From positions 62,001 through 126,000 of the forward strand of contig NZ_CAJHBS010000006.1 of assembly GCF_904846705.1 (NCBI RefSeq): DNA of 64,000 bases. The letters run 5' to 3'. Origin of the DNA: Psychrobacter sp. Pi2-52 (GTDB taxonomy: Bacteria > Pseudomonadota > Gammaproteobacteria > Pseudomonadales > Moraxellaceae). The position numbers were made by a program, and so were the translations under genes. The notes beneath the pieces are model-generated. The model was not told where the DNA came from, searched no databases, and saw only the letters and a program-made list of their open reading frames with translations. Below are positions 57,056-64,000 of this stretch, in pieces; within the stretch, counting starts at the first letter, position 1, and the number at the start of each line of letters is the position of its first letter.

Positions 57056-58432
57056 ATGACGTTTTTACTAACACTTCTTGCCGCCATATTTGTCTTGGGC
57101 CCGCTTATTGCCTTACACGAGTGGGGACATTATATTGTGGCGCGGCTTTGCGGCGTCAAAGTGCTAACGTACTCTATCGGTTTTGGCCCTAAAGTTTTTG
57201 GTTGGACCAGCAAAAAAAGCGGTATCGACTATCGTATCTCAGCATTGCCACTCGGCGGTTATGTAAAAATGCTGGATGAACGTGAAGGTAATGTCGCAAA
57301 AGATGAGCAGCACCTTGCGTTTAATCGGCAGCATCCGCTCAAGAAAATTGCTATCGTTGCAGCTGGCCCTATCATGAATTTTGTCATCGCTATCGCGCTA
57401 TTTTGGGTACTATTTATGACCCCATCTGAGCAGTTGGCGACTAAGATTGGACAGGTACTACCAGATACGCCTGCTGCAATGGCACAGCTGCCAGTCGGCG
57501 ATAAGATCGTGGCGATTGATGGACATGATGTGCAGACATGGGAAGGTATTAACTATCGCCTTGCAGGACGTATGGGTGAGACGGATAATGTCAGCATTAC
57601 CTTGCAGTCAGATGCCCAAACCGATCAGTCGACTAAGACATATAAAGCACCAGTTACGCAGTTTATGCAAGGCGAGGCTCAAGGCAAAGACGCATTGACC
57701 AGCTTTGGTATGTTGCCGTGGCAGCCGCAGATTGCGCCGATTGTAGGTGGTTTGGCTCCCGATGGTGCCGCTAGCCGCCAAGGTCTAAAGGTTGGCGACC
57801 GCATTACTGCTATTAATAATGAGTCAATCGAAGATTGGATTACTGCCACGCGTATCATTCGTGATAATCCTGAAACGCTATTGAACTTTACGGTGTTGCG
57901 TGATGATAAGTCAGTACAGTTGCAGATTATGCCTCAAGGCAAAAAAGACAACTTGGGTAATGATTACGGACAGATTGGTGCAATGGTGGATCAGACTGAG
58001 ATTGTTATCCCTGACGATTACAAGACTACCGTGGTCTATGGTCCTAGTGAGTCGTTAGTGAAGTCATTTGAAAAGACTGAGCAGCTCGCGGTAATGACCG
58101 TAAGCTCGATGGGAAAAATGCTGTCAGGTATGATTGGTTTAGACAACTTATCAGGGCCAATTACCATTGCCAAGGTTGCCAAACAAAGTTTTGATATCAG
58201 TTGGCAGATGGTATTATCGACAGCGGCGCTTATTAGCCTGAGTCTTGCCGTCTTAAACCTTTTGCCAATCCCAGTATTAGATGGTGGTCATATTGTTTAT
58301 CACTTTATTGAGTTGATTCGCGGCAAGCCACTGTCTGAAGGTGTACAAATGGTCGGTCTAAATATCGGTTTACTCTTGCTGGCAGGTTTCATGGTGTTAG
58401 CAATTGGTAATGACATCAGCCGGCTATTTTGA
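57056..58432 (+). CDS. rseP: Site-2 intramembrane zinc protease RseP
   Basis: Inner-membrane metalloprotease that cleaves the anti-sigma factor RseA in the envelope stress response and clears remnant signal peptides. The zinc motif is H21-E22-W-G-H25 in IALHEWGHYIVARLCGV; the third ligand region is NLLPIPVLDGGHIVYHFIE. Two tandem PDZ domains lie between (GQVLPDTPAAMAQLPVGDKI and GGLAPDGAASRQGLKVGDRI). At 458 residues it is of normal size. It precedes bamA, as in E. coli. Confidence 0.97.
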   Translation: MTFLLTLLAAIFVLGPLIALHEWGHYIVARLCGVKVLTYSIGFGPKVFGWTSKKSGIDYRISALPLGGYVKMLDEREGNVAKDEQHLAFNRQHPLKKIAIVAAGPIMNFVIAIALFWVLFMTPSEQLATKIGQVLPDTPAAMAQLPVGDKIVAIDGHDVQTWEGINYRLAGRMGETDNVSITLQSDAQTDQSTKTYKAPVTQFMQGEAQGKDALTSFGMLPWQPQIAPIVGGLAPDGAASRQGLKVGDRITAINNESIEDWITATRIIRDNPETLLNFTVLRDDKSVQLQIMPQGKKDNLGNDYGQIGAMVDQTEIVIPDDYKTTVVYGPSESLVKSFEKTEQLAVMTVSSMGKMLSGMIGLDNLSGPITIAKVAKQSFDISWQMVLSTAALISLSLAVLNLLPIPVLDGGHIVYHFIELIRGKPLSEGVQMVGLNIGLLLLAGFMVLAIGNDISRLF

Positions 58433-58694
58433 TCGGCTGATGAGCAATATGGCTGATAAAGCACGATATACTAATGGTTTTACGCCTATTATAAGCTGAT
58501 TATTGTTATGATAGGCATGCTACTCTGTGTCGCAGCCTCTGTACTAATCGTAATTTTTAGTTTATTTTGTGATGCAATTTATATAAAGTGTTCTGAGTTA
58601 CCCTTGCATGGGTTTATAACCTTATGCGCACGGGTTAGACAATACGTGCCTTTTAACTTAACTTAAGCAATTTTTTTATTGACGGATAGTGTTT

Positions 58695-61094
58695 ATGCGT
58701 ACGCCTTTAATTATGAGCGCGGCTGGGTTGCCGTTAGTTGTAGCGATGATGAGTATGCCAGTACAGGCTGCAGAATTTGTAGTAACTGATATTGGTTTTA
58801 ACGGCCTACAACGCCTAACCCCTGATAGCCTCTATCCGGTCTTACCTGTTACGGTAGGCGATACGGTGAATGATAGTAGCTTAGCTGCCAGTATCAAGGC
58901 GCTATATGCAACTGAGAACTTTGCTGATATTCAAAGCCGTGTCGAAGGTGGCAAGCTAAGGTTTGACGTCATTGAGCGTCCAACGATCGCTGAAGTTACC
59001 TTTGAGGGTAACAAGCTTATTCCAAAAGAAGGACTTGAGCAGGGACTGAAGAATGCTGGCCTTTCTGCTGGTGACGTGCTCAAGCAGTCTACCTTGCAAG
59101 GCGTGGCCAATGAGCTACAACAACAATATGTTAGCCAAGGTTATTACAATAGTAATATCGAAGTAGATCAAACGGTCCTTGATGGTAACCGCGTAAAACT
59201 TGACGTGAAGTTTATAGAAGGCAAGCCTGCTAAAGTTGTTGATATCAATATTATTGGTAATGAGCACTTTAGTGATGAAGAGATTAAAGACGTTTTCGCG
59301 GTAAAAGAATCTTCATGGACGCGTCTACTGTCTAAGTCTGATCGTTACGCTCAAGAAAAACTGGCCGCCAGTCTAGAGAGTTTAAAGGCGCTATATCAGA
59401 ACGATGGTTATGTGCGTTTTTCAGTTGATAATGCCGTATTGAACATCAGCGAAGATAAAAGTAGTGTGTTTATCGAAGTCAGCCTAAGCGAAGGCGAACA
59501 ATACCAGTTTGGCGAAGTGAACTTTTTAGGTAAACCTACCTTTGAAAATAGTGAGCTAAAAGAGCTGGTTAGCTTTACCCCTAATGAAAAATACTCGCAA
59601 GCAAAACTAGACGAAACCACTGCTTCTCTTAAAAGACGCTATGGTAACGAAGGCTATTATCTAGCTCAAATCAGACCAGTACCACGTATCAATGACGATA
59701 CGAAAATGGTCGATGTTGATTACTATATTGACCCTGCTCGTCCTATCTACGTTCGTCGTATCAACTTTACGGGTAATATCAAAACGCAAGACGAAGTATT
59801 ACGTCGTGAAATGCGTCAGTTAGAAGGCACACTGTCATCTAATGAAAAAATTCAGCTGTCACGCACGCGTTTGATGCGTACTGGTTTCTTTAAAAATGTC
59901 ACTGTCGATGTTAAGCCAGTACCTAACCAGCCGGATCAAGTCGATGTGAACTATGTGGTTGAAGAGCAGCCTTCTGGTAGCTCAACGATTGCAGCCGGTT
60001 ACTCACAAAGTGGCGGTGTGACTTTCCAATTGGATCTCACTCAAAACAATTTCATGGGTACCGGTAACCGTGTTAAGGCTGCGCTTTCTCGTTCGGAAAC
60101 ACGCGACTCTTATAGCCTAGGTTATACCGATCCGTACTTTACAGAAAACGGCGTTTCTCAAGGTATCAGCGGTTATTATCGTAAAACCAAATATGACGAC
60201 GACAACGTTAGTAACTATGTGACCGATTCATATGGTGCGACTCTGAACTATAGTTATCCTATTGATGAAACCAAACGCCTTAGTGCTGGTCTAAATGTAG
60301 ACAACACAAAGGTTCGTGGTGGTCGTTATTTAGGTATATCTAATGTCCAAGAAATTCTAGACGAGGGCGGTACGAAAACGCCGGAAGTCGAGACTGATGG
60401 TATTGCCACCTTCAAGAATGATTATCAGACCTACAACCTATTATTTGGTTGGGACTACAGCACTCTAGACCGTCCAGTATTCCCTACCAAAGGTATGAGC
60501 CATGCAATTGATGCAACCATTGGTCTTGGCGATGCCAACTACCAAAAGCTAACTTATAGCGGCAATATATATTATCCTCTTTATAAAGACGTGATCGCAC
60601 GCGGTTATACTAAGCTTGGTTATGGTAATGATTTACCGTTCTATGAAAACTTCTATGCTGGTGGTTATGGCTCAGTACGTGGCTATGAATCATCTACTCT
60701 GGGACCTAAATCACAAGTCTATTATGATGCGGTCAATGATCCAGACAACCAAACCTTTACCGCAGAAGAGGTTGGTGGTAATGCACTAGCAACGTTTGGT
60801 GCTGAACTAATTTTACCAATGCCGTTTAAAGGCGATTGGGCAGATCAGGTACGCCCAGTATTGTTTGCTGAAGGTGGTCAGGTCTTTGACACGTCTGATA
60901 AAGAAGATCGCACTTTTAATGACTCAGATGTTCCATTGCTGACTCAAGATAATGACTTCCGTTACAGTGCTGGTGCCGGTATCACTTGGTATACGCCAAT
61001 TGGTCCAATCTCACTTAGCTACGCGGTACCATTTGGTGACAAAGAAGGCGATGAGACTGAAAAAGTCCAGTTCCAGATTGGTAATACATTCTAA
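58695..61094 (+). CDS. bamA: Outer membrane protein assembly factor BamA
   Basis: Core of the BAM complex, which inserts beta-barrel proteins into the outer membrane. At 799 residues it has a signal peptide ending at VQA-AEF, five POTRA repeats (first VVTDIGFNGLQRLTPDSLYP), and a C-terminal 16-strand barrel ending in the signature Phe (VQFQIGNTF). The conserved loop-6 motif is present as GSVRGYESSTLGP, with Tyr for the usual Phe. ATG 58695 is preferred over GTG 58689. BamB is encoded at 3.4 kb. The next gene is lpxD; the periplasmic chaperone gene skp, which commonly lies between them, is absent. Confidence 0.97.
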   Translation: MRTPLIMSAAGLPLVVAMMSMPVQAAEFVVTDIGFNGLQRLTPDSLYPVLPVTVGDTVNDSSLAASIKALYATENFADIQSRVEGGKLRFDVIERPTIAEVTFEGNKLIPKEGLEQGLKNAGLSAGDVLKQSTLQGVANELQQQYVSQGYYNSNIEVDQTVLDGNRVKLDVKFIEGKPAKVVDINIIGNEHFSDEEIKDVFAVKESSWTRLLSKSDRYAQEKLAASLESLKALYQNDGYVRFSVDNAVLNISEDKSSVFIEVSLSEGEQYQFGEVNFLGKPTFENSELKELVSFTPNEKYSQAKLDETTASLKRRYGNEGYYLAQIRPVPRINDDTKMVDVDYYIDPARPIYVRRINFTGNIKTQDEVLRREMRQLEGTLSSNEKIQLSRTRLMRTGFFKNVTVDVKPVPNQPDQVDVNYVVEEQPSGSSTIAAGYSQSGGVTFQLDLTQNNFMGTGNRVKAALSRSETRDSYSLGYTDPYFTENGVSQGISGYYRKTKYDDDNVSNYVTDSYGATLNYSYPIDETKRLSAGLNVDNTKVRGGRYLGISNVQEILDEGGTKTPEVETDGIATFKNDYQTYNLLFGWDYSTLDRPVFPTKGMSHAIDATIGLGDANYQKLTYSGNIYYPLYKDVIARGYTKLGYGNDLPFYENFYAGGYGSVRGYESSTLGPKSQVYYDAVNDPDNQTFTAEEVGGNALATFGAELILPMPFKGDWADQVRPVLFAEGGQVFDTSDKEDRTFNDSDVPLLTQDNDFRYSAGAGITWYTPIGPISLSYAVPFGDKEGDETEKVQFQIGNTF

Positions 61095-61240
61095 ATTAAT
61101 GACATCATTCTCATCTATTTGAGTAGTTTTAGAGATTGTCTCAAATAGACGGAAATATCATTAGAGCTTAGTAGGTCGTCAAAACGCATTGTTATTTTGG
61201 CGACCGTTTCATTTATAACCATATTTTATTAATAGTCATT
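61095..61240 (+). promoter_or_regulatory. Two intercistronic hairpins between bamA and lpxD
   Basis: The first has perfect 10-base arms TCTATTTGAG (61114-61123) and CTCAAATAGA (61140-61149). The second has 11-base arms GGTCGTCAAAA (61174-61184) and TTTTGGCGACC (61195-61205) with one T-G pair. Neither has a strong T run, so they may be attenuators or stabilisers rather than full terminators. There is no room for a skp gene. Confidence 0.6.
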
Positions 61241-62257
61241 ATGATAACGATTGAGCAACTCATTACTCGAATTGAGCAGCGTCAGCCTATTATTAATAAG
61301 GCTGAGATTGATACTGAGCAATTGTGTCAACCATTCAGTAGCGTCGGTAGTTTGACGACGGCCAGTCAGCAGCAGTTAAGCTTTTTAGCAGATCCTCACT
61401 ATATCTCTAGCTTGGCTAGCAGTGATGCCGGTGCTGTATTGGTGACAGAAGCATATCGTGACCAAGTGCCTACTTCAGCGATAGCGCTAGTCGTCTTAAA
61501 TCCATATTTGGCTTATGCCAGTGCCAGTCAGCTGTTTGCGCGTCATTCTTTATCTAACGGAATTCATCCTAGCGCGGTGATTGCAGAGACTGCTGTTATT
61601 GGCGAGCAAGTCAATATCGGCCCTTTTTGCGTGATTGGTGACAATGTGCAAATAGGGGCACGTAGCTCACTCGATGCTCACGTCGTGGTTGAGGCCAATA
61701 CCAGTATCGGCACCGATTGTGTGATTAAGTCGCAAGTCGTTGTCGGGCCTGAGTGTGTCATTGGCAATCACGTTAGATTGCATGCAGGGGTAAGCATCGG
61801 ATCTGAAGGGTTCGGGTTTGCGCCTACTCAAGATCCTAGTAACACAGGTTGGGAGCGTATAGCCCAGTTAGGCCGTGTCATTATTGGTGATTATGTGCGA
61901 GTTGGTAGCCAGACGTGTATCGATCGTGGCGCTATCGATGATACTGTTATTGGTAATCACGTGATTATTGATAATTTGGTACAAGTTGCCCATAACGTCC
62001 GTATCGGTGACGGTACTGCTATTGCTGCTCAAACGGGTATTGCGGGTAGTACTACGATAGGTAAGCGCTGTATAATAGGCGGCGCTGTCGGTATCACAGG
62101 GCATATCGAGATTACAGACGATGTCGTTTTATCTGGCATGACCATGGTAACCAAATCCATTAAAACTGCTGGCTCATATTCATCTGGTACTGCTGCAATG
62201 CCAACTGCTAATTGGCGACGTGCTGCTGTACGTTTTCGTCAGCTAGGCAGTAACTAA
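61241..62257 (+). CDS. lpxD: UDP-3-O-(3-hydroxyacyl)glucosamine N-acyltransferase LpxD
   Basis: Third enzyme of lipid A synthesis, adding the N-linked acyl chain. At 338 residues it has the N-terminal uridine-binding domain, then a left-handed beta-helix of hexapeptide repeats (VIAETAVIGEQVNIGPFCVI onwards), with the catalytic-region His in IDNLVQVAHNVRIGDGTAI, then a C-terminal helix. GSEGFGFAP is intact. It is followed by fabZ after 52 bases. Confidence 0.97.
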   Translation: MITIEQLITRIEQRQPIINKAEIDTEQLCQPFSSVGSLTTASQQQLSFLADPHYISSLASSDAGAVLVTEAYRDQVPTSAIALVVLNPYLAYASASQLFARHSLSNGIHPSAVIAETAVIGEQVNIGPFCVIGDNVQIGARSSLDAHVVVEANTSIGTDCVIKSQVVVGPECVIGNHVRLHAGVSIGSEGFGFAPTQDPSNTGWERIAQLGRVIIGDYVRVGSQTCIDRGAIDDTVIGNHVIIDNLVQVAHNVRIGDGTAIAAQTGIAGSTTIGKRCIIGGAVGITGHIEITDDVVLSGMTMVTKSIKTAGSYSSGTAAMPTANWRRAAVRFRQLGSN

Positions 62258-62309
62258 TGCAAACACAAACAAATAATAGATATTCAAAACACAGCAAGGA
62301 AGCGTCATT

Positions 62310-62846
62310 ATGAGCAATAACAATATAGATATCCCAACTGATGAAGACGTTAAAAGCTTGGCTGAGCAAGGTCTTACGCTACCATTGACGTATCATACGA
62401 TTAAGCATTACTTACCGCATCGTTATCCTTTTATGCTGGTAGATCGTATTGTAGCTTGTACGCCAGGCGAGTGTATTACTGGTATCAAAAACGTGACTAT
62501 TAATGAAGAGTTTTTTAACGGTCACTTTCCTGATGAGCCAATTATGCCAGGGGTATTGATGGTAGAGTCGATGGCCCAGGTATCAGGAGTGCTTGGTTTT
62601 ATCAGTGCAGGACTGACAGCAGAAGACGGTTACCTCTATCTATTTGCAGGTGTCGATAAAGTCCGTTTTAAACGTCGTGTAATTCCTGGTGATCAGCTTA
62701 TCATTCGTGCAAAAACTGTGATGCAAAGACATGGTATCTATAAGTTTGATTGTACTGTTCATGTCGAAGATGAACTGGCTGCTAGTGCGCAAATTATGAT
62801 TGCACGTCAAGAGCAACAAAAACCTGCTAACGTGAAGGGTGCTTAA
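62310..62846 (+). CDS. fabZ: 3-hydroxyacyl-[acyl-carrier-protein] dehydratase FabZ
   Basis: Hot-dog-fold dehydratase of fatty-acid elongation, which competes with LpxA for hydroxyacyl-ACP; linking their genes keeps lipid A and phospholipid in step. At 178 residues it carries the active-site His in LPHRYPFMLVDRIV and Glu in FPDEPIMPGVLMVESMAQ. The first ~25 residues are an extra hydrophilic extension compared with E. coli FabZ (151). AAGGAAG precedes the start. Confidence 0.97.
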   Translation: MSNNNIDIPTDEDVKSLAEQGLTLPLTYHTIKHYLPHRYPFMLVDRIVACTPGECITGIKNVTINEEFFNGHFPDEPIMPGVLMVESMAQVSGVLGFISAGLTAEDGYLYLFAGVDKVRFKRRVIPGDQLIIRAKTVMQRHGIYKFDCTVHVEDELAASAQIMIARQEQQKPANVKGA

Positions 62847-63018
62847 GTTTTTAATAAGCCATACTGTACAAAGAGCGATATTATTTCGCTCAATATAATT
62901 GCAATAAACAGCTATATGTAAATTCAACAACACAACTGGTATTAGCTTCGTTAGTAACACTGAAATAGCGATACTTTCTTATTATTTACTCGCATCAAAT
63001 GATACAAGGGCCCATCTT

Positions 63019-63798
63019 ATGAGTCAGATTCATCCTACAGCACTCATCTCACCGTCCGCGCAGATTGACGAAACTGCTATCATCGGGCCCTATTGTATCG
63101 TTGGTGATGAAGTATCAATTGGTGCGCATACGGTTTTGCATAGACATGTAGTTGTGACTAAGCTGACTCGTATTGGCCAACACAATGAGTTTTATCAATT
63201 TGCGAGTATTGGTGAAGATCCTCAAGACTTGAAATATGCAGGTGAGCGTACTTGGCTTGAAATCGGCGATCATAATACGATTCGTGAAGCCTGTAGCTTA
63301 CATCGCGGTACAGCGCAAGACGGCGAGCTGACTAAAATCGGCAGTCATAATCTACTGATGGTAAATACCCATGTCGCACATGATTGTGTCATTGGCGATC
63401 ACAACGTACTGGCCAACAATGTTGGTGTGGCGGGGCATGTGACTATCGGCGACCATACCATTATTGGTGGTAACTCAGGCATACATCAGTTTTGTACAGT
63501 AGATGACTATAGCTTGATTGGCGGAGCAAGCCTTATTTTAAAAGATGTGGCTGCATTTACGATGGTATCTGGCAATCCGGCAAAGGCCCATGGACTCAAT
63601 ATCGAAGGTATGCGCCGTAAAGGTTGGTCAAAAGAAACGATTAATGTATTACGTCAAGCGTACCGTACGATTTTCAGATCAGGTTTGACCACTGCGCAAG
63701 CGTTGGAAGTCTTACATAATGAGCTGTTGGCTAAAGAGCCAAAAATTCAACTACTTATTGATTCCTTACAAAATAGCAGTCGCGGTGTTGTGCGCTAA
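63019..63798 (+). CDS. lpxA: UDP-N-acetylglucosamine acyltransferase LpxA
   Basis: First enzyme of lipid A synthesis, adding a hydroxyacyl chain to UDP-GlcNAc. At 259 residues it has a left-handed beta-helix of hexapeptide repeats and the catalytic His in LLMVNTHVAHDCVIG; IHQFCTVDDYSLIGG and VSGNPAKAHGLNIEGMRR are further family segments. It is 172 bases after fabZ and ends the cluster before a terminator. lpxB does not follow within the window. Confidence 0.97.
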   Translation: MSQIHPTALISPSAQIDETAIIGPYCIVGDEVSIGAHTVLHRHVVVTKLTRIGQHNEFYQFASIGEDPQDLKYAGERTWLEIGDHNTIREACSLHRGTAQDGELTKIGSHNLLMVNTHVAHDCVIGDHNVLANNVGVAGHVTIGDHTIIGGNSGIHQFCTVDDYSLIGGASLILKDVAAFTMVSGNPAKAHGLNIEGMRRKGWSKETINVLRQAYRTIFRSGLTTAQALEVLHNELLAKEPKIQLLIDSLQNSSRGVVR

Positions 63799-63876
63799 AA
63801 AAACATAACTCGATTAAAGATGAGTTTGACACTTTTAATAAGCTAAATTCTTATAGAATGAAGACGAATTACGTAG

Positions 63877-63909
63877 AAGCCATAACTATTTGTTATGGCT
63901 TTTTATATT
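63877..63909 (+). terminator. Terminator after lpxA
   Basis: Arms AGCCATAAC and GTTATGGCT (63878-63886 or nearby and 63892-63900) with a short loop and a following TTTTATATTT tail. It closes the envelope gene series. Confidence 0.85.
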
Positions 63910-64000
63910 TATGAGCACTTGACTTTTTTGGTCGCTTAGCAGAAACTGAGCGTTTACGATATTGTAATCAATTCTTTCTTAATGTTGCTGGGCGCTTCAC

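Overview
The window is a stretch of a gammaproteobacterial chromosome, most likely Psychrobacter or a close relative in the Moraxellaceae. This rests on the flavour of the proteins (GyrA, BamA, LpxD, NtrB/NtrC), a moderately AT-rich composition, and gene orders that resemble but differ from the enteric ones: surE next to an nlpD-like gene without rpoS, bamA next to lpxD without skp, and lpxA closed by a terminator with no lpxB after it. No computed taxonomy was available, so the genus is an inference. I see no prophage, insertion sequence, integron, CRISPR array, rRNA operon or defence island.

Layout. 1-6.4 kb: the conserved block ispG (cut by the window edge), hisS, a YfgM-like TPR protein, bamB and der, closed by a terminator. 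6.5-10.8 kb: a membrane histidine kinase with a decayed receiver, then a PBP5/6-type carboxypeptidase and a small secreted protein on the minus strand. 11.4-14.5 kb: surE, an NlpD-like LysM/M23 lipoprotein and an MltB-like lytic transglycosylase. 14.9-22.0 kb: a molybdenum cofactor and molybdate uptake cluster, moeA-moaA-moaB-mobA-moaC-moaD-moaE-modA-modB, with no modC. 22.1-22.3 kb: tRNA-Val and tRNA-Asp on the minus strand. 22.6-28.3 kb: cardiolipin synthase, a tail-anchored Sel1-repeat protein, waaA and rsmE. 28.5-33.0 kb: an Fbp-type ferric iron ABC transporter with a candidate Fur site. 33.0-34.2 kb: cmoM and a small membrane protein on the minus strand. 34.7-38.0 kb: a 59-residue exported cysteine-containing peptide and gyrA. 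38.1-40.5 kb: two tandem RarD/EamA-like permeases, each preceded by a near-identical terminator. 40.7-46.4 kb: GST, a small membrane protein, RNase Z, a DUF815-type ATPase, a Ser/Thr kinase, a DJ-1/PfpI protein and a ribbon-helix-helix protein. 46.6 kb: tRNA-Leu. 46.9-50.1 kb: ntrC and ntrB on the minus strand, divergent from rimO. 50.3-53.4 kb: rimO, pyrH, frr. 53.8-63.8 kb: uppS-cdsA-dxr-rseP-bamA-lpxD-fabZ-lpxA, ending in a terminator.

Most of the window builds and maintains the cell envelope. IspG and Dxr are two steps of the MEP isoprenoid pathway that feeds UppS and so the lipid carrier for peptidoglycan. DacC-like, MltB-like and NlpD-like proteins remodel peptidoglycan. LpxA, LpxD, FabZ and WaaA make lipid A and its Kdo core. 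BamA, BamB and the YfgM-like protein handle outer-membrane protein export. Cls and CdsA make phospholipids. Around this lie translation and tRNA functions (hisS, der, frr, rimO, rsmE, cmoM, rnz) and metal nutrition (molybdate, iron).

I did not find a clearly new biological system. The observations most worth checking are the missing modC and skp partners, the RarD-like tandem duplication that carries its own terminator, the pseudo-receiver kinase, the unannotated 59-residue exported peptide, the large inverted repeat upstream of the carboxypeptidase gene, and structured leaders and repeats near surE, moeA and at 34.3 kb.
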